NCBI GenBank assembly: GCA_947650365.1
Contig: OX393551.1
Coordinates: 89,316,697-89,380,696, forward strand
Length of the DNA stretch: 64,000 bases
Direction: 5' to 3'
Source of the DNA: Chamaelirium japonicum
Taxonomy: Eukaryota; Streptophyta; Magnoliopsida; Liliales; Melanthiaceae
The translations under genes were made by a program, and so were the position numbers. Shown piece after piece: positions 1-10,000 of the stretch. The stretch's first letter is position 1, and the number at the start of each line of letters is the position of its first letter. The notes below the pieces were generated by a model. That model made no database searches and was not told where the DNA came from. It worked only from the letters and a program-made list of their open reading frames with translations.

Positions 1-937
1 TAGAGGCAAGGGGGTCAATCTTGGTCATAATTTCTGTAAACAATAGTTTAAAACAAAAATTAGGGTCTACTACAATCTATTTTATAGAATTTAAAAATAG
101 ATAATGTTTACTCCAGTCCTATGCCTTCACTACCTCAAACGGAGACATCCTGGAATCAAAATTCCCTGGGCTCACTGAGACTATCGGTCTTGAATTGGAT
201 ATAGCATCTCAGTGAGAGCATGCAACCGCTTCTGCCATCGAGGTGTTTACGACCCAGTTTTCATCAGAATTACCTACGGCAAACTGAAAAGACCTCCTAG
301 TCTTCTTTTGGTCAGCTTTATATGACCCGCCATGTGCAGTAACGACGGTTTCACACAAGCTTTCGGATGCTTCCTACAAATCTAGGTGGTGTCGGCAAGG
401 GGGTTCATAGGCTCCCGTGGTGCAAGAAAAAAATCGTCACCCACTGCCATCGACATCCTCTATGTCCCGGCGGAATTCACTAGGCGAACCAGCATGGAAG
501 GAAACACAGCTCTCACCCGGTGGGAATATCGAACTGCATATCTCCTACCCAGACCCTTAGCTGGTTGATTATAGAGACCAGGGGCTCCTCTTTGGAGGGA
601 ATCTCTTACATATCCCTTCTTTATGAGGTTTTATGCATGTCTAGAAAAGTCACGACCTCCTAGACCTAGACTCTGGTCTACCGCGCTTCCACTAGGATTA
701 CAAACCTTGCCGTAAAGGATTAACATCCTTGAAAAATATCATAGTCCCCACCTTGATTACTCAGCTTTCTCCTTTCTCGCAAGGATCACATTATATAGAT
801 TCCAAAGATCCCTATATGTCAATAGTTTGCCCATAATCCTAAGATCTGGAGCCTAACCTAAGTTCAACATGGAAAGGACTCCCACTAGAATGACACCTCA
901 TTCACAATTTGATGTCTGATATCATAGTAGACATCAT
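1..937 (-). other. Non-coding interior of an LTR element (left part, split by the young Tat insertion)
   Basis: No convincing coding region was seen on either strand. This segment ends in the ATCAT target duplication of the Tat element, and the sequence resumes at 13845, so 1-937 and 13845-14875 were once contiguous. On the right they lead to a copia-type primer binding site and LTR at 14876-16827. I therefore infer that this is the non-coding interior of a minus-strand LTR element whose far end lies outside the window. No gag or pol similarity could be recognised. Confidence 0.45.
933..937. repeat. Target-site duplication ATCAT, left copy
   Basis: ATCAT directly precedes the TGTGGGGG end of the left LTR and is repeated at 13840-13844 directly after the CCCACA end of the right LTR. 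A 5-bp duplication is the expected length for Ty3/gypsy integrases. Confidence 0.93.
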
Positions 938-1360
938 TGTGGGGGAAAATCTTCGTGCCGACCCGAAGACTCTCGCAGCACCAGTCAATTGAATGTTCGT
1001 GTTGACGTCGAAGATCGTTGGTCGATCTGTTGATCGACTGTTGATCGAAGTTGAAGCTTTTGATTTGCAAACAGAGAGATGCAATCAGAGAGAGTTTGAC
1101 ACGAGAAGTGATCTCGGAGTTCAGCCGAAGCCTACGTCTCCGTGCTATAAAGTGCAACCCGAATTCACTAACACTTATATTGAAGTGATCTCGACAGGCC
1201 GAGTATCACTGTAAACACTGATCTTTCTAAAAGAAGATCAAAGGGAGATGGTAGATCGGAAGTGTGAAATCCCAGAGCTTTGGTTCTGAAAGTCAGATCT
1301 CAGAGTGGAAATCAGATTTGTGGATCTGGATTTCGATCCTTTTACATTCGAAGGCACTGC

Positions 1361-1368
1361 TATTTATA
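1361..1368 (-). promoter_or_regulatory. LTR TATA box (TATAAATA)
   Basis: Minus-strand TATAAATA, about 320 bp into the LTR and just downstream of the 43-bp repeats. The same box occurs in the other LTRs of this family at 13514-13521 and 59553-59560, so it probably sets the U3/R boundary some 30 bp further on. Confidence 0.75.
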
Positions 1369-1450
1369 GGCATTCCGGGTGGCGAATGGCGGTTTCTACT
1401 GCAGTATCTGGGGATCCTCCAGGTAAAGTTGCGAGCCCTGCGGTTGTCTT

Positions 1451-1661
1451 CGGGGGCCCACCAGGCAAGGCCGATGGGTCCCGTTGTAGTCCTCGTGGGT
1501 CCACCAGGCAGGGCCGGTGGGTCCCGCTGTAGTCCTCGTGGGCCCACCAGGCAGGGCTGGTGGGTCCCGTGGTAGTCCTCGTGGGCCCACCAGGCAGGGC
1601 TGGTGGGTCCCGTGGTAGTCCTCGTGGGCCCACCAGGCAGGGCTGGTGGGTCCCGTGGTAG
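1451..1661 (-). repeat. 43-bp tandem repeat in U3, about five copies
   Basis: The units read GGGCCCACCAGGCAGGG and GGTGGGTCCCG plus a variable spacer, and repeat every 43 bp directly upstream of the TATA box. The identical block lies in the partner LTR at 13604-13814, and a related LTR (59159-60325) has about 16 copies. The unit lacks stop codons in most frames, so long open frames here are artefacts. Confidence 0.9.
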
Positions 1662-1686
1662 ATTTATGCCAAAATTTGCACCCACA

Positions 1687-1700
1687 GTTACCCCCTCCAA
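1687..1700 (-). other. Polypurine tract of the young Tat element
   Basis: On the minus strand a purine-rich GGAGGGGGTAAC directly precedes the 3' LTR. This is the expected place for the plus-strand primer of an LTR retrotransposon. The same tract flanks the LTR of the related element at 60326. Confidence 0.7.
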
Positions 1701-1804
1701 GTTAGCTAGAGTGCATTCTAGCTGGCTTGGACTTTGGTGCAAAAAATAGCAACTTCCTGTTTAGAAAAACGGACACGAAGAAACTTGCCGCATGTTAGAG
1801 AAAA

Positions 1805-2098
1805 AAGTGACTGATCGGTCAATTTGGACCGATCGGTCAAATTTGACCGATCGGTCAAATTTTGACCGATCGGTCAAATTTTGACCGATCGGTCAAAATT
1901 CAACCGGTCAAGAATCGGGTGATCGGTCAAAAAACAGGGTTTTTTGACCGATCCAGTAGTATTTTTGACCGATCAGCTGAAATTTGGCCGATCGGTTAAA
2001 TTTTGACCGATCGGTCACTTTTGACCGATCGGTCAAATTTTGACCGATCGGGCAAAATTCAACCGGTTAAGAATCGAGTGATCGGTCAAAAAACAGGG
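1805..2098. repeat. Palindromic short tandem array (GACCGATCGGTC)
   Basis: The self-complementary core TTGACCGATCGGTCAA recurs about every 18-20 bp with small changes, interspersed with AACCGGTCAAG-type spacers. It forms the start of the 3' untranslated repeat block of the Tat element and grades into the 118-bp array. No coding role is seen. Confidence 0.88.
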
Positions 2099-3256
2099 TT
2101 TTTTGACCGATCCAGTAGAAATTTGACCGATCAGATAACTTTCGCCGATCGGACATGTCTGTCCGATCGGTGAAAAATATCCGGTCAAGGTTCGAGTGAT
2201 CGGCAAAAAACCTTGGTTTTTTGCCAGATCCAGTAGAAATTTGACCGATCAGATAACTTTCGCCGATCGGACATGTTTGTCCGATCGGTGAAAAATATCC
2301 GGTCAAGGTTCGAGTGATCGGCAAAAAACCTTGGTTTTTTGCCAGATCCAGTAGAAATTTGACCGATCAGATAACTTTCGCCGATCGGACATGTTTGTCC
2401 GATCGGTGAAAAATATCCGGTCAAGGTTCTAGTGATCGGCAAAAAACCTTGGTTTTTTGCCAGATCCAGTAGAAATTTGACCGATCAGATAACTTTCGCC
2501 GATCGGACATGTTTGTCCGATCGGTGAAAAATATCCGGTCAAGGTTCTAGTGATCGGCAAAAAACCTTGGTTTTTTGCCAGATCCAGTAGAATTTTGACC
2601 GATCAGATAACTTTCGCCGATCGGACATGTTTGTCCGATCGGTGAAAAATATCCGGTCAAGGTTCGAATGATCGGCAAAAAACCTTGGTTTTTTGCCAGA
2701 TCCAGTTGAAATTTGACCGATCAGATAACTTTCGCCGATCGGACATGTTTGTCCGATCAGTGAAAAATATCCGGTCAAGGCTCGAATGATCGGCAAAAAA
2801 CCTTGGTTTTTTTTGCCAGATCCAGTTGAAATTTGACCGATCAGATAACTTTCGCCGATCGGACATGTTTGTCCGATCGGTGAAAAATATCCGGTCAAGG
2901 TTCGAATGATCGGCAAAAAACCTTGGTTTTTTGCCAGATCCAGTTGAAATTTGACCGATCAGATAACTTTCGCCGATCGGACATGTTTGTCCGATCGGTG
3001 AAAAATATCCGGTCAAGGTTCGAATGATCGGCAAAAAACCTTGGTTTTTTGCCAGATCCAGTTGAAATTTGACCGATCAGATAACTTTCGCCGATCGGAC
3101 ATGTTTGTCCGATCGGTGAAAAATATCCGGTCAAGGTTCGAATGATCGGCAAAAAACCTTGGTTTTTTGCCAGATCCAGTTGAAATTTGACCGATCAGAT
3201 AACTTTCGCCGATCGGACATGTTTGTCCGATCGGTGAAGAAATATCCGGTCAAGGT
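2099..3256. repeat. 118-bp tandem array, about ten copies
   Basis: A highly regular array with period 118 bp. Each unit contains the dyad GGCAAAAAACC/GGTTTTTTGCC, the phrase GATCCAGTAGAAATTTGACC and the dyad CCGATCGGACA/TGTCCGATCGG. It lies between the antisense gene and the 3' LTR. Hypervariable tandem repeats in this position are known for Tat/Ogre-type elements and can seed satellite DNA. A homologous 119-bp unit is arrayed in the related element at 62786-63411. Confidence 0.95.
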
Positions 3257-3705
3257 AAAGTTCGAACCTGCCCTTCAGAGGAAGTTTGCTGCTTTGTTCT
3301 TCGATATTTTGGCAGAGTTTTGAACATTGATGGAGCTTGATTCTTCTTGTTTTGAATCCTTGATTTGCTTGATGGTTGCTTTGAACCGGCGGTCCGGTTT
3401 ACCTAGACCGGTGGCTTGATTAGACCGTTGGTTCATGCGGACCGGTAGGTCCGACGTTTCGCCTGGTCGCGACTGTTCGCCTGGTTTTGCGCTTGCTACG
3501 GATGGATGCCACGTGTACCTACAAAAACACGCGATTTGATATGGTGAAGACACGTGTCTTCTCGATTTGCGCACCTGTTTTACCCTGGGTACAAAAAGCT
3601 TTCACCGGCTGTCATTTTGCCTCACGCTTCCAAAATTTTTCGAAGTCCAGACTCTTGCTCTCTTGATTTCTGCTCTCTGTTCTCTGCGCTTGTCTGATCG
3701 GTGAA
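3257..3705 (+). promoter_or_regulatory. Promoter-like region of the antisense gene
   Basis: Between the repeat array and the antisense start codon. Two G-box cores (CACGTG) lie at 3510-3515 and 3551-3556, the second within the palindrome GACACGTGTC. A pyrimidine-rich stretch at about 3653-3690 resembles a plant leader. No strong TATA box was seen; TACAAAAAG near 3590 is a weak candidate. That this drives the plus-strand gene is inferred from position and motifs. Confidence 0.45.
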
Positions 3706-5616
3706 ATGGCTTCCTCGGGCAGTTCGAAGAAGTCCGGTACGACTCCCTCGAAGAGAAAGGGAAAGGAAATCGTCGAGGTCCAATCTCCTCCGAGGGGCCG
3801 TGGCAAAGGCAAGGCTGCTCTCGCTGAACTTGGCCAGCTTGGCAAAAGGCACCAAGGGGTTGGGTTTGCTTCGGCGCCATCAAGGCCAGAGTTCATCCCC
3901 AAGGTGAAGTTTGTTCTGGGCCCTCTCATGCCCCTGACAGAGGAGACGGAGTATATGTATAATGTAGGTAGCGAGCTCACGGATACGAAGAGAAAGAAGT
4001 GGCAAGCATTGCTCTCTTTCTTCACAGAAGGGAAGGGGGCGCAGCCTTCGCTCCCCAGCATTCAGACTGCATTCGGCATCGACAAGAAGACAGTCTTCAC
4101 CAATTTTGCTAGCAAAGAGCAGGTCATGGGAACTATAGTGACCGTTGGCCAACTCAACTGCGGTCTACGTCTGCCTCTGCCACCCTTCGCTGCCAGATTG
4201 CTGAATACTTCTGGCCTTTGCCCGGGGCAGGTCACTGGGAACGCATGGCGAATCATTTACGCCTTCTGCCGAGTGGAGTCAGATTTTCAAGAGGACTTGA
4301 GGGCCTGCTACTCCAGTATCCCGGTAGGAGAACCTGCCCGGATCGAGCTTGGATATTTCTTCTTTCACTATCGATGGAGCTACAGGAAGGACAGCCCTTT
4401 CTATAATTTGACTGGAATATCTCCACTGCGCCCACTCACCGATACAGTCCCTTCGGACAAATTGTATACTGACTGGCCAATCTCTGTCTCCGGCGCGTGG
4501 ACATCCATGTCAGTGCCAGACACCCCCCGAGACAGCGTACACGACGCAGTTAAGATGTACAGCGCTGGAGGCATCTTCGCCTGGAGTTCTGAGAGGGCGG
4601 GAGCCATAGATAATTTGTTCCTCGAGCTGACCTGTGGAACCAGGTCGTGGAAACAGTTTTCTAACTGTCCTGTGAGATATGGCAAGGCCAATCTCCTCCA
4701 CAGATCGAAGGACAGGTATGAGGACAACGAAGTCCTATACTCTGATTATGAAGAGGATCCCAGCTCGGGCAAGATCATCCGGAAGATTAGGGTCGAGAAG
4801 AAAATCTACAACGCGAGGCGCCGATTGCCCACTATGGATGAGAAGTTGGTTATCCAAAGAGGCCCCGCGAAGAAGAAGCGAAAAACACTCGTCAAGCCTA
4901 AGGAAGATGAAGAAGAAGAAAAGAAGAAGAACGAAGAGGAAGAAGAAAGGAAGAAAAATGAAGAAGAAGAAGAGACAGAGAATATCAGCCACGACATCAG
5001 TGGCAATGATGAAGACGAGGACGGCGAGGATGATACGTCTACTACCTCCTCCAATGGGGATGGTGAGAATGAAAACGGGGGTGGTGAGGAAGAAATTCCT
5101 CCCACCCCCACTGGTGGTGCAACAGGGGAGGATTCGATTCCAATTCCCATTGACGAGGTCAAAGCCCGTCAAATGGAAGAAGTGCTTGACATGGAAGGTG
5201 ATGGCCCAAAAGCGGTTCCCACCTACAAGTTCGACGAATTGAAGAAGCCGATGCGCTTCAAGATAAAGCTGTCGAAGAGTGCTGGGGTTGGAAGCAACCC
5301 CACGCCTCTGGATCAAATCCCCCCCGACGCTCCTCGCATTGAGGGAGCAACAATGAGTGGGGGTGTAGAGGTTGAGCAACCCCCTCCCCCCTCTCACTCT
5401 CTGCTCAACGAGGTGGAGGCCATGCTGGCCGGGCTTATCCAGCCAGGCGGGTCGCAAGAAGAGAGAGCCTCACCTCCCAGGAATGCTTCCCCCCCTGCTA
5501 ATTTGGAGAGGGGAAGTCGAGTGGGGGATGGGGCTCCTCAACCTCAACCAGCGCCAACCCCGACTCAGGAGAAATCAACTCCTAAGAGTGGCTCTGATCG
5601 TCGGAAAGGCAAATAG
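3706..5616 (+). CDS. Tat antisense accessory protein (Transposase_28-like, nuclear-type)
   Basis: A 636-residue protein encoded opposite to gag-pol, between pol and the 3' LTR, where several Tat elements carry an antisense gene. The start is the first ATG after the pyrimidine-rich leader. The N terminus is Ser/Lys-rich with a basic cluster (SKRKGKE). Residues about 145-225 resemble the plant 'putative gypsy type transposon' domain (Transposase_28), with PLPPFAARLL followed by GQVTGNAWRIIYAF. A nuclear-localisation-like AKKKRKTLVKPK near residue 387 precedes a long Glu/Lys then Asp/Glu-rich acidic tract to about 460, and the C terminus is Pro/Ser-rich and disordered. No enzyme motif is visible. 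Its function is unknown; a nuclear, possibly regulatory, role is inference from composition. Confidence 0.75.
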   Translation: MASSGSSKKSGTTPSKRKGKEIVEVQSPPRGRGKGKAALAELGQLGKRHQGVGFASAPSRPEFIPKVKFVLGPLMPLTEETEYMYNVGSELTDTKRKKWQALLSFFTEGKGAQPSLPSIQTAFGIDKKTVFTNFASKEQVMGTIVTVGQLNCGLRLPLPPFAARLLNTSGLCPGQVTGNAWRIIYAFCRVESDFQEDLRACYSSIPVGEPARIELGYFFFHYRWSYRKDSPFYNLTGISPLRPLTDTVPSDKLYTDWPISVSGAWTSMSVPDTPRDSVHDAVKMYSAGGIFAWSSERAGAIDNLFLELTCGTRSWKQFSNCPVRYGKANLLHRSKDRYEDNEVLYSDYEEDPSSGKIIRKIRVEKKIYNARRRLPTMDEKLVIQRGPAKKKRKTLVKPKEDEEEEKKKNEEEEERKKNEEEEETENISHDISGNDEDEDGEDDTSTTSSNGDGENENGGGEEEIPPTPTGGATGEDSIPIPIDEVKARQMEEVLDMEGDGPKAVPTYKFDELKKPMRFKIKLSKSAGVGSNPTPLDQIPPDAPRIEGATMSGGVEVEQPPPPSHSLLNEVEAMLAGLIQPGGSQEERASPPRNASPPANLERGSRVGDGAPQPQPAPTPTQEKSTPKSGSDRRKGK

Positions 5617-5716
5617 CCGAAGGTCGAAACATCAGGTAATTGAACTTAACTTGTTTTGAATGTCTTGTCTTTGAAGTTCGAAAATAATCTAACACTTTGA
5701 TTCCCTTTGATTGCAG

Positions 5717-6457
5717 GTACGCCTGCTGGATTGACTCCGACAATAAAAAACTTGGGTGACGTTGATATCAACCGCCCCACTGCTGCGATCAGAAAACTCA
5801 TCAATCTTCCGAGTGCCACTTTGGATGAAGCTTTTGATAGAATTAACCTGGTGGTAGGTGCATCTACTTGATCGATCATTTGAATCGTATCTTTCTTCAG
5901 AATAATTCAACTCTTTTGTTCTTTTGCAGAACTCAGCACTTATGAATGTTGCAACCAAACTCTCTTTGAGGGCGGGAGCAAAAGAAGCTGTGGCTGAAAT
6001 AAATCAGTTGACCGCGGAGAGAGATGAGCTAAGAGATCTCCTGACTTCGAAGAAAGCTTCTCTCAAAACCAAGATTAAGGAACTTCGGGAGGGAAAGCTG
6101 GAGATCAAAGGGCTGAAGGATCGATGTGAGGCACAGAGTCACGAACTCGAATCTTTGAAGACTCGACTCTCAAAGGTTGAGGATGTGTCCTGTGGCCGTA
6201 CCATCGAGATCCAAGAGCTGAAGCAACAACTTGCTACCCAGCACGCTGCCTTTGCTGCCAGAGAAGAGACTTCGAAAAAGGCACTGGAGCATGCGTTGTC
6301 TGAGTGCAAGGTTTACAAGGAGACAGCAGAGAAGGCGGCAGAAGCGCTCAGGACTCATGTAGCTAGCGTCCGATCCTCCAAGGCATCAGTGGCGAGTAAA
6401 GCTCGTCCTGGATCTGAAGGGGAGAAGTCGCATGCGAAGAGTGTGGCCAAGCCCTGA
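5717..6457 (+). CDS. Further open segments of the antisense gene, ending in a coiled coil
   Basis: Downstream of 5616 two more open segments lie on the same strand, at about 5717-5850 and 5924-6457. The stretches before each (about 5632-5716 and 5851-5929) start with GT and end in pyrimidine-rich CAG, so they look like small plant introns. The last segment encodes about 177 residues rich in Glu, Lys and Leu with heptad spacing (AEINQLTAERDELRDLL onward), a clear coiled coil, followed by a Ser/Lys-rich tail. Whether these belong to one transcript with 3706-5616 cannot be told from sequence alone. Confidence 0.55.
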
Positions 6458-6675
6458 GACTTTTCTTCTTCTTTGTTGTTGTACTTGTAAATTTTTGAAA
6501 TGTAACAGCTCCTTGTATCTGACATATTTTGATGATAATAGAAGACATCTTTTTGTATTTGAAACTTGCACTTCTTTTGAGTTGAATGTCTTTGAATGTT
6601 GAGTTCTGGAATGCTATTTGACATGATTGAGTATTCATACATTTGAATGTAAATTGAATACGCATATACTTGAAT

Positions 6676-6990
6676 GTAAGGGGTTGAATCGCTACTCAAT
6701 CACCCAAACTTTGTAACTTTGAAAATTGAATTTGAATTCGAATAACATTTGAATGTAAGGGGTCGAGTCGCAACTCAAACTCCCAAACCTGTTAGACGAT
6801 ATCGAATTGATTGAAATTGGATATTGAATTTCGGAGGTCAGTTTAACATTCGCTAGTAAGGGGTCGAGTCGCAACTCTAACACCCAAACATGTTAAGACC
6901 TGGTAACTTGAAAATGGTCAGTTTTTAACATTTGCTAGTAAGGGGTTGGGTCGCAACCCTAACACCCAAACTTGTTAAAAGACCTGGTAA
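6676..6990. repeat. Four degenerate 80-100-bp repeats between convergent genes
   Basis: The phrase GTAAGGGGTCGAGTCGCAACTC, or a close variant, followed by ACCCAAAC.TGTTA, recurs at about 6677, 6754, 6859 and 6942. The block separates the 3' end of the plus-strand antisense gene (6457) from the 3' end of the minus-strand pol gene (7096), so it lies where two convergent transcripts would meet. A terminator or polyadenylation role is only a guess. Confidence 0.8.
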
Positions 6991-7095
6991 TTTGAATATG
7001 GATAACTTGTAATTGCTTCAGAACTTGGATTGAAAATCAGAACACTTGTACACTTGAACATTTGAAAGAGAGCTTTATTCATCACAGAATTTACA

Positions 7096-10000
7096 TTATG
7101 GATAGAACAACTTGAGGTGTCTAGAATTCCAAGCTCGAGGCAATCTATCCCCTTCTGGTGTAATCAGTCTGTAAGAACCTTTGCCTCCAACTGACTCAAT
7201 AATATATGGACCTTCCCAGTTGGGAGCAAGCTTTCCACTGCTGTGTTCTTTGGTATTGTAGAAAACTGCTCTAAGAACTAAACTACCTACTGGGAATTGT
7301 CTCTTGTGGACTTTCTTGTCATAGGCTCTTTTGATCTTCTGTTGATATTTGGCCACACGAAGTGATGCTAGATCTCGCAGTTCTTCAGAGAAGTCTAGAT
7401 TATTGATCCGAAGTTCTTCATTGACTCCTTCTTCAACAGCTTTAGTCTTCAAAGTACTTGATATGTTTTCTGTTGGGAGTACTGCCTCTGATCCATATGT
7501 TAGGCGAAAAGGCGAGAACCCAGTTGATCTTCTCGGAGTTGTGCGATACCCCCAAAGAACTTCAGGTAGGACTTGCTCCCACAATCCTTTCTTATCATTG
7601 AGTTTCTTCTTGAGTATACCAAGAATAGCTCTGTTGGAGGCTTCTGCTTGGCCATTGCATTGAGGATATCTTGGAGTTGAATAGAATAGCTTGATACCAT
7701 GGTTCAGACAGAACTCTCGAAACTTGTCGGAGTCAAACTGAGCTCCATTGTCTGCAATGAGAACTTGAGGTGTACCAAATCTTGAGAAGATGTTGTGCCG
7801 AATGAATTTGATCACTTCGTCGTCAGTCTCTCGGAAGAGGGGCACAGCTTCAACCCATTTGGTGAAGTAATCTGTGGCCAGCAGTAGGTACTTCTTCTTG
7901 CTTGGAGTTGGAGGGAAAGGACCCAAGAAATCTAACCCCCATTGATGGAAAGGCCAAGGACTTGATAATTGATGAAGTTCATCTGCAGGGAGATGGATAG
8001 CTCGAGCGTGTCGTTGGCAAGGCTCGCATCTTTGAACGACTTGTTGAGCATCCTTTGCCATTGTTGGCCAGTAGTACCCTTGTAGCTTCGTCTTGGCTTC
8101 AAGGGATCTTCCTCCCGAATGATTTCCACAAGCTCTGGAGTGGATATCAATCAGGATTGCCTGTGCTTGTTCAGGACCAAGGCACTTGAGTAACATCCCG
8201 CTGTGAGATTTGAAATATAAATCTTCACCTTGTAAAGTGTAGCATGGGAGCTTCCTTTGAAGCCTTCGGGCTTGATTTGGATCTTCTGGCATTTTGCCAT
8301 GTTTGAAGAAGTCAAGAATTGGTCGTCTCCAATCTTCAAGCTGATCTCCACCCCCAGATCCTTTTGTAGTAGTAAGAATCTGTTGATCGGGGATGGTCTT
8401 GGGCACTTCTTGATAATCGATCTGTATTTGCCTTCCTCCGAGTGAGTCTCCAAGAACTGAGGCAGCATTAGCTAAGGCATCTGCTTCTCGGTTCTCTGCT
8501 CTGGGGATTTGAATGAATTCAGCGCTAGTAAAACGTTGTTGAAGACGTCGTACTAAGGCCAAGTAGAGTTGCATTCTTTCTTCTCGAGCTGTGTACTCTC
8601 CATTGATTTGCCTTATGATCAATTGGGAGTCGCTGTATATGATGATTTGATCTACCCCCAGAGATTCTGCCATTTCGAGTCCGGAAATGAGTGCTTCATA
8701 TTCAGCTTCGTTGTTGGTGGCATTAAACCCAAGGAGAGTGGCCTTCTGGAGATGATCAAGTTCGGGGGATATTAAGACTATCCCAGTTCCCGAACCGATC
8801 GAACTTGATGCTCCATCAGTATATAGCTTCCAAGGAGGAGTTGCAGCAATAACTTCAAGACTTAGATCAATTTTCGTTGTAGGATTGATCGGAGGCTTAT
8901 CCTCATCTTCCAAGCACATATCGACATCTTCTTCCCAAGTGATGGGGTCTTCAACTGGAAAGTCAGCTAGAAAATCAGCAATTGCTTGACCTTTGATAGA
9001 AGTGCGAGATTCGAATTGAATCCCCAGAGCACTCATTTCGATCACCCATTTGGTCATTCGACCAGCTCGACCAGCTTTGTCAATGATATCTTTGAGTGAG
9101 TGTTCTGAAATGACAGTAATCTGGTGGGAGACGAAGTACGGTTGAAGACGACGCGATGCAGTGAGCAAGGCCAATATGACCTTCTCAGTTTTTGAGTAGC
9201 GAGTCTCAGCCGGAAGAAGAGTGTGGCTGATGTAGTAGACTGGATGTTCGATGCCTTCTCTTCTACTGACTAAGACCGCGCTGATTGCTTGATCGGTCAC
9301 GGCAAGGTAGAGCCACAAGTCTTCTTTTGGAAGTGGAGCAGTCAGGATAGGAGCTTGCACCAGATATTTCTTGATGCTTTGAAATGCCTCTTCACAGATT
9401 GGACTCCAGCCAGATGTATCCGCCTTTCGTAGTTTGTCGAAGAGAGGCTTGCACTTGTCTGAAGATTTTGAAATGAATCGATTGAGTGCTGCTAATCTTC
9501 CAGTGAGACGTTGAACTTCTTTTCGATTTGTAGGTGAAGGCATATCGATGATGGCTCGAATTTGATCAGGATTGGCTTCAATACCTCTCCTGGTCACAAG
9601 ATGACCCAGGAATTTGCCAGATTGAACTCCGAAGGCGCATTTGGCTGGATTGAGCTTCATTCGATACTTTCGAAGGACTTGGAAGGTTTCAGCCAGATCA
9701 GATAGATGTTTGCTCCGAACGGAACTCTTGGTGAGGAGATCATCGACATAGACTTCGACGTTGCGACCGATCTGATCTTCGAACATTTTGGTGACTAGCC
9801 TTTGATAGGTGGAACCAGCATTTTTGAGGCCGAATGGCATGACATTGTAGCAATAAAGGCCTCGGCTAGTCACAAAACATGTCTTCTCTTGATCATCAGC
9901 GTGGAGTGGAATTTGATTGTATCCAGAATACCCATCCATGAAAGACAACAGCTCGTGGCCAGCAGTGGCGTCGACGAGTTTATCTATCCTTGGCATTGGA

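Larger units (their letters stand above)
938..1686 (-). repeat. 3' LTR of the young Tat element
   Basis: A 749-bp LTR. Read on the minus strand it starts TGTGGGTGCAAA and ends TTTTCCCCCACA, the usual TG...CA ends. It matches 13091-13839 over its full length. The 43-bp repeats lie in U3 and a TATA box follows them. Confidence 0.96.

Noticed and set aside
1293-1742. LTR open frames of up to 149 residues
   Set aside because: Same frames appear in both LTRs and arise from the 43-bp repeats; no protein family.
2067-3152. Minus-strand open frames of 85-125 residues in the 118-bp array
   Set aside because: Frames shift with the 118-bp period and carry no known domain; the region is a tandem array.
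2099-3256. CRISPR-like array
   Set aside because: Direct repeats are 118 bp with no unique spacers, and the context is a plant retrotransposon.
4735-5457. Minus-strand 240-residue frame opposite the antisense gene
   Set aside because: Shadow of the acidic GAA/GAG-rich stretch of the plus-strand gene; hydrophobic Phe/Leu runs reflect the reverse complement.
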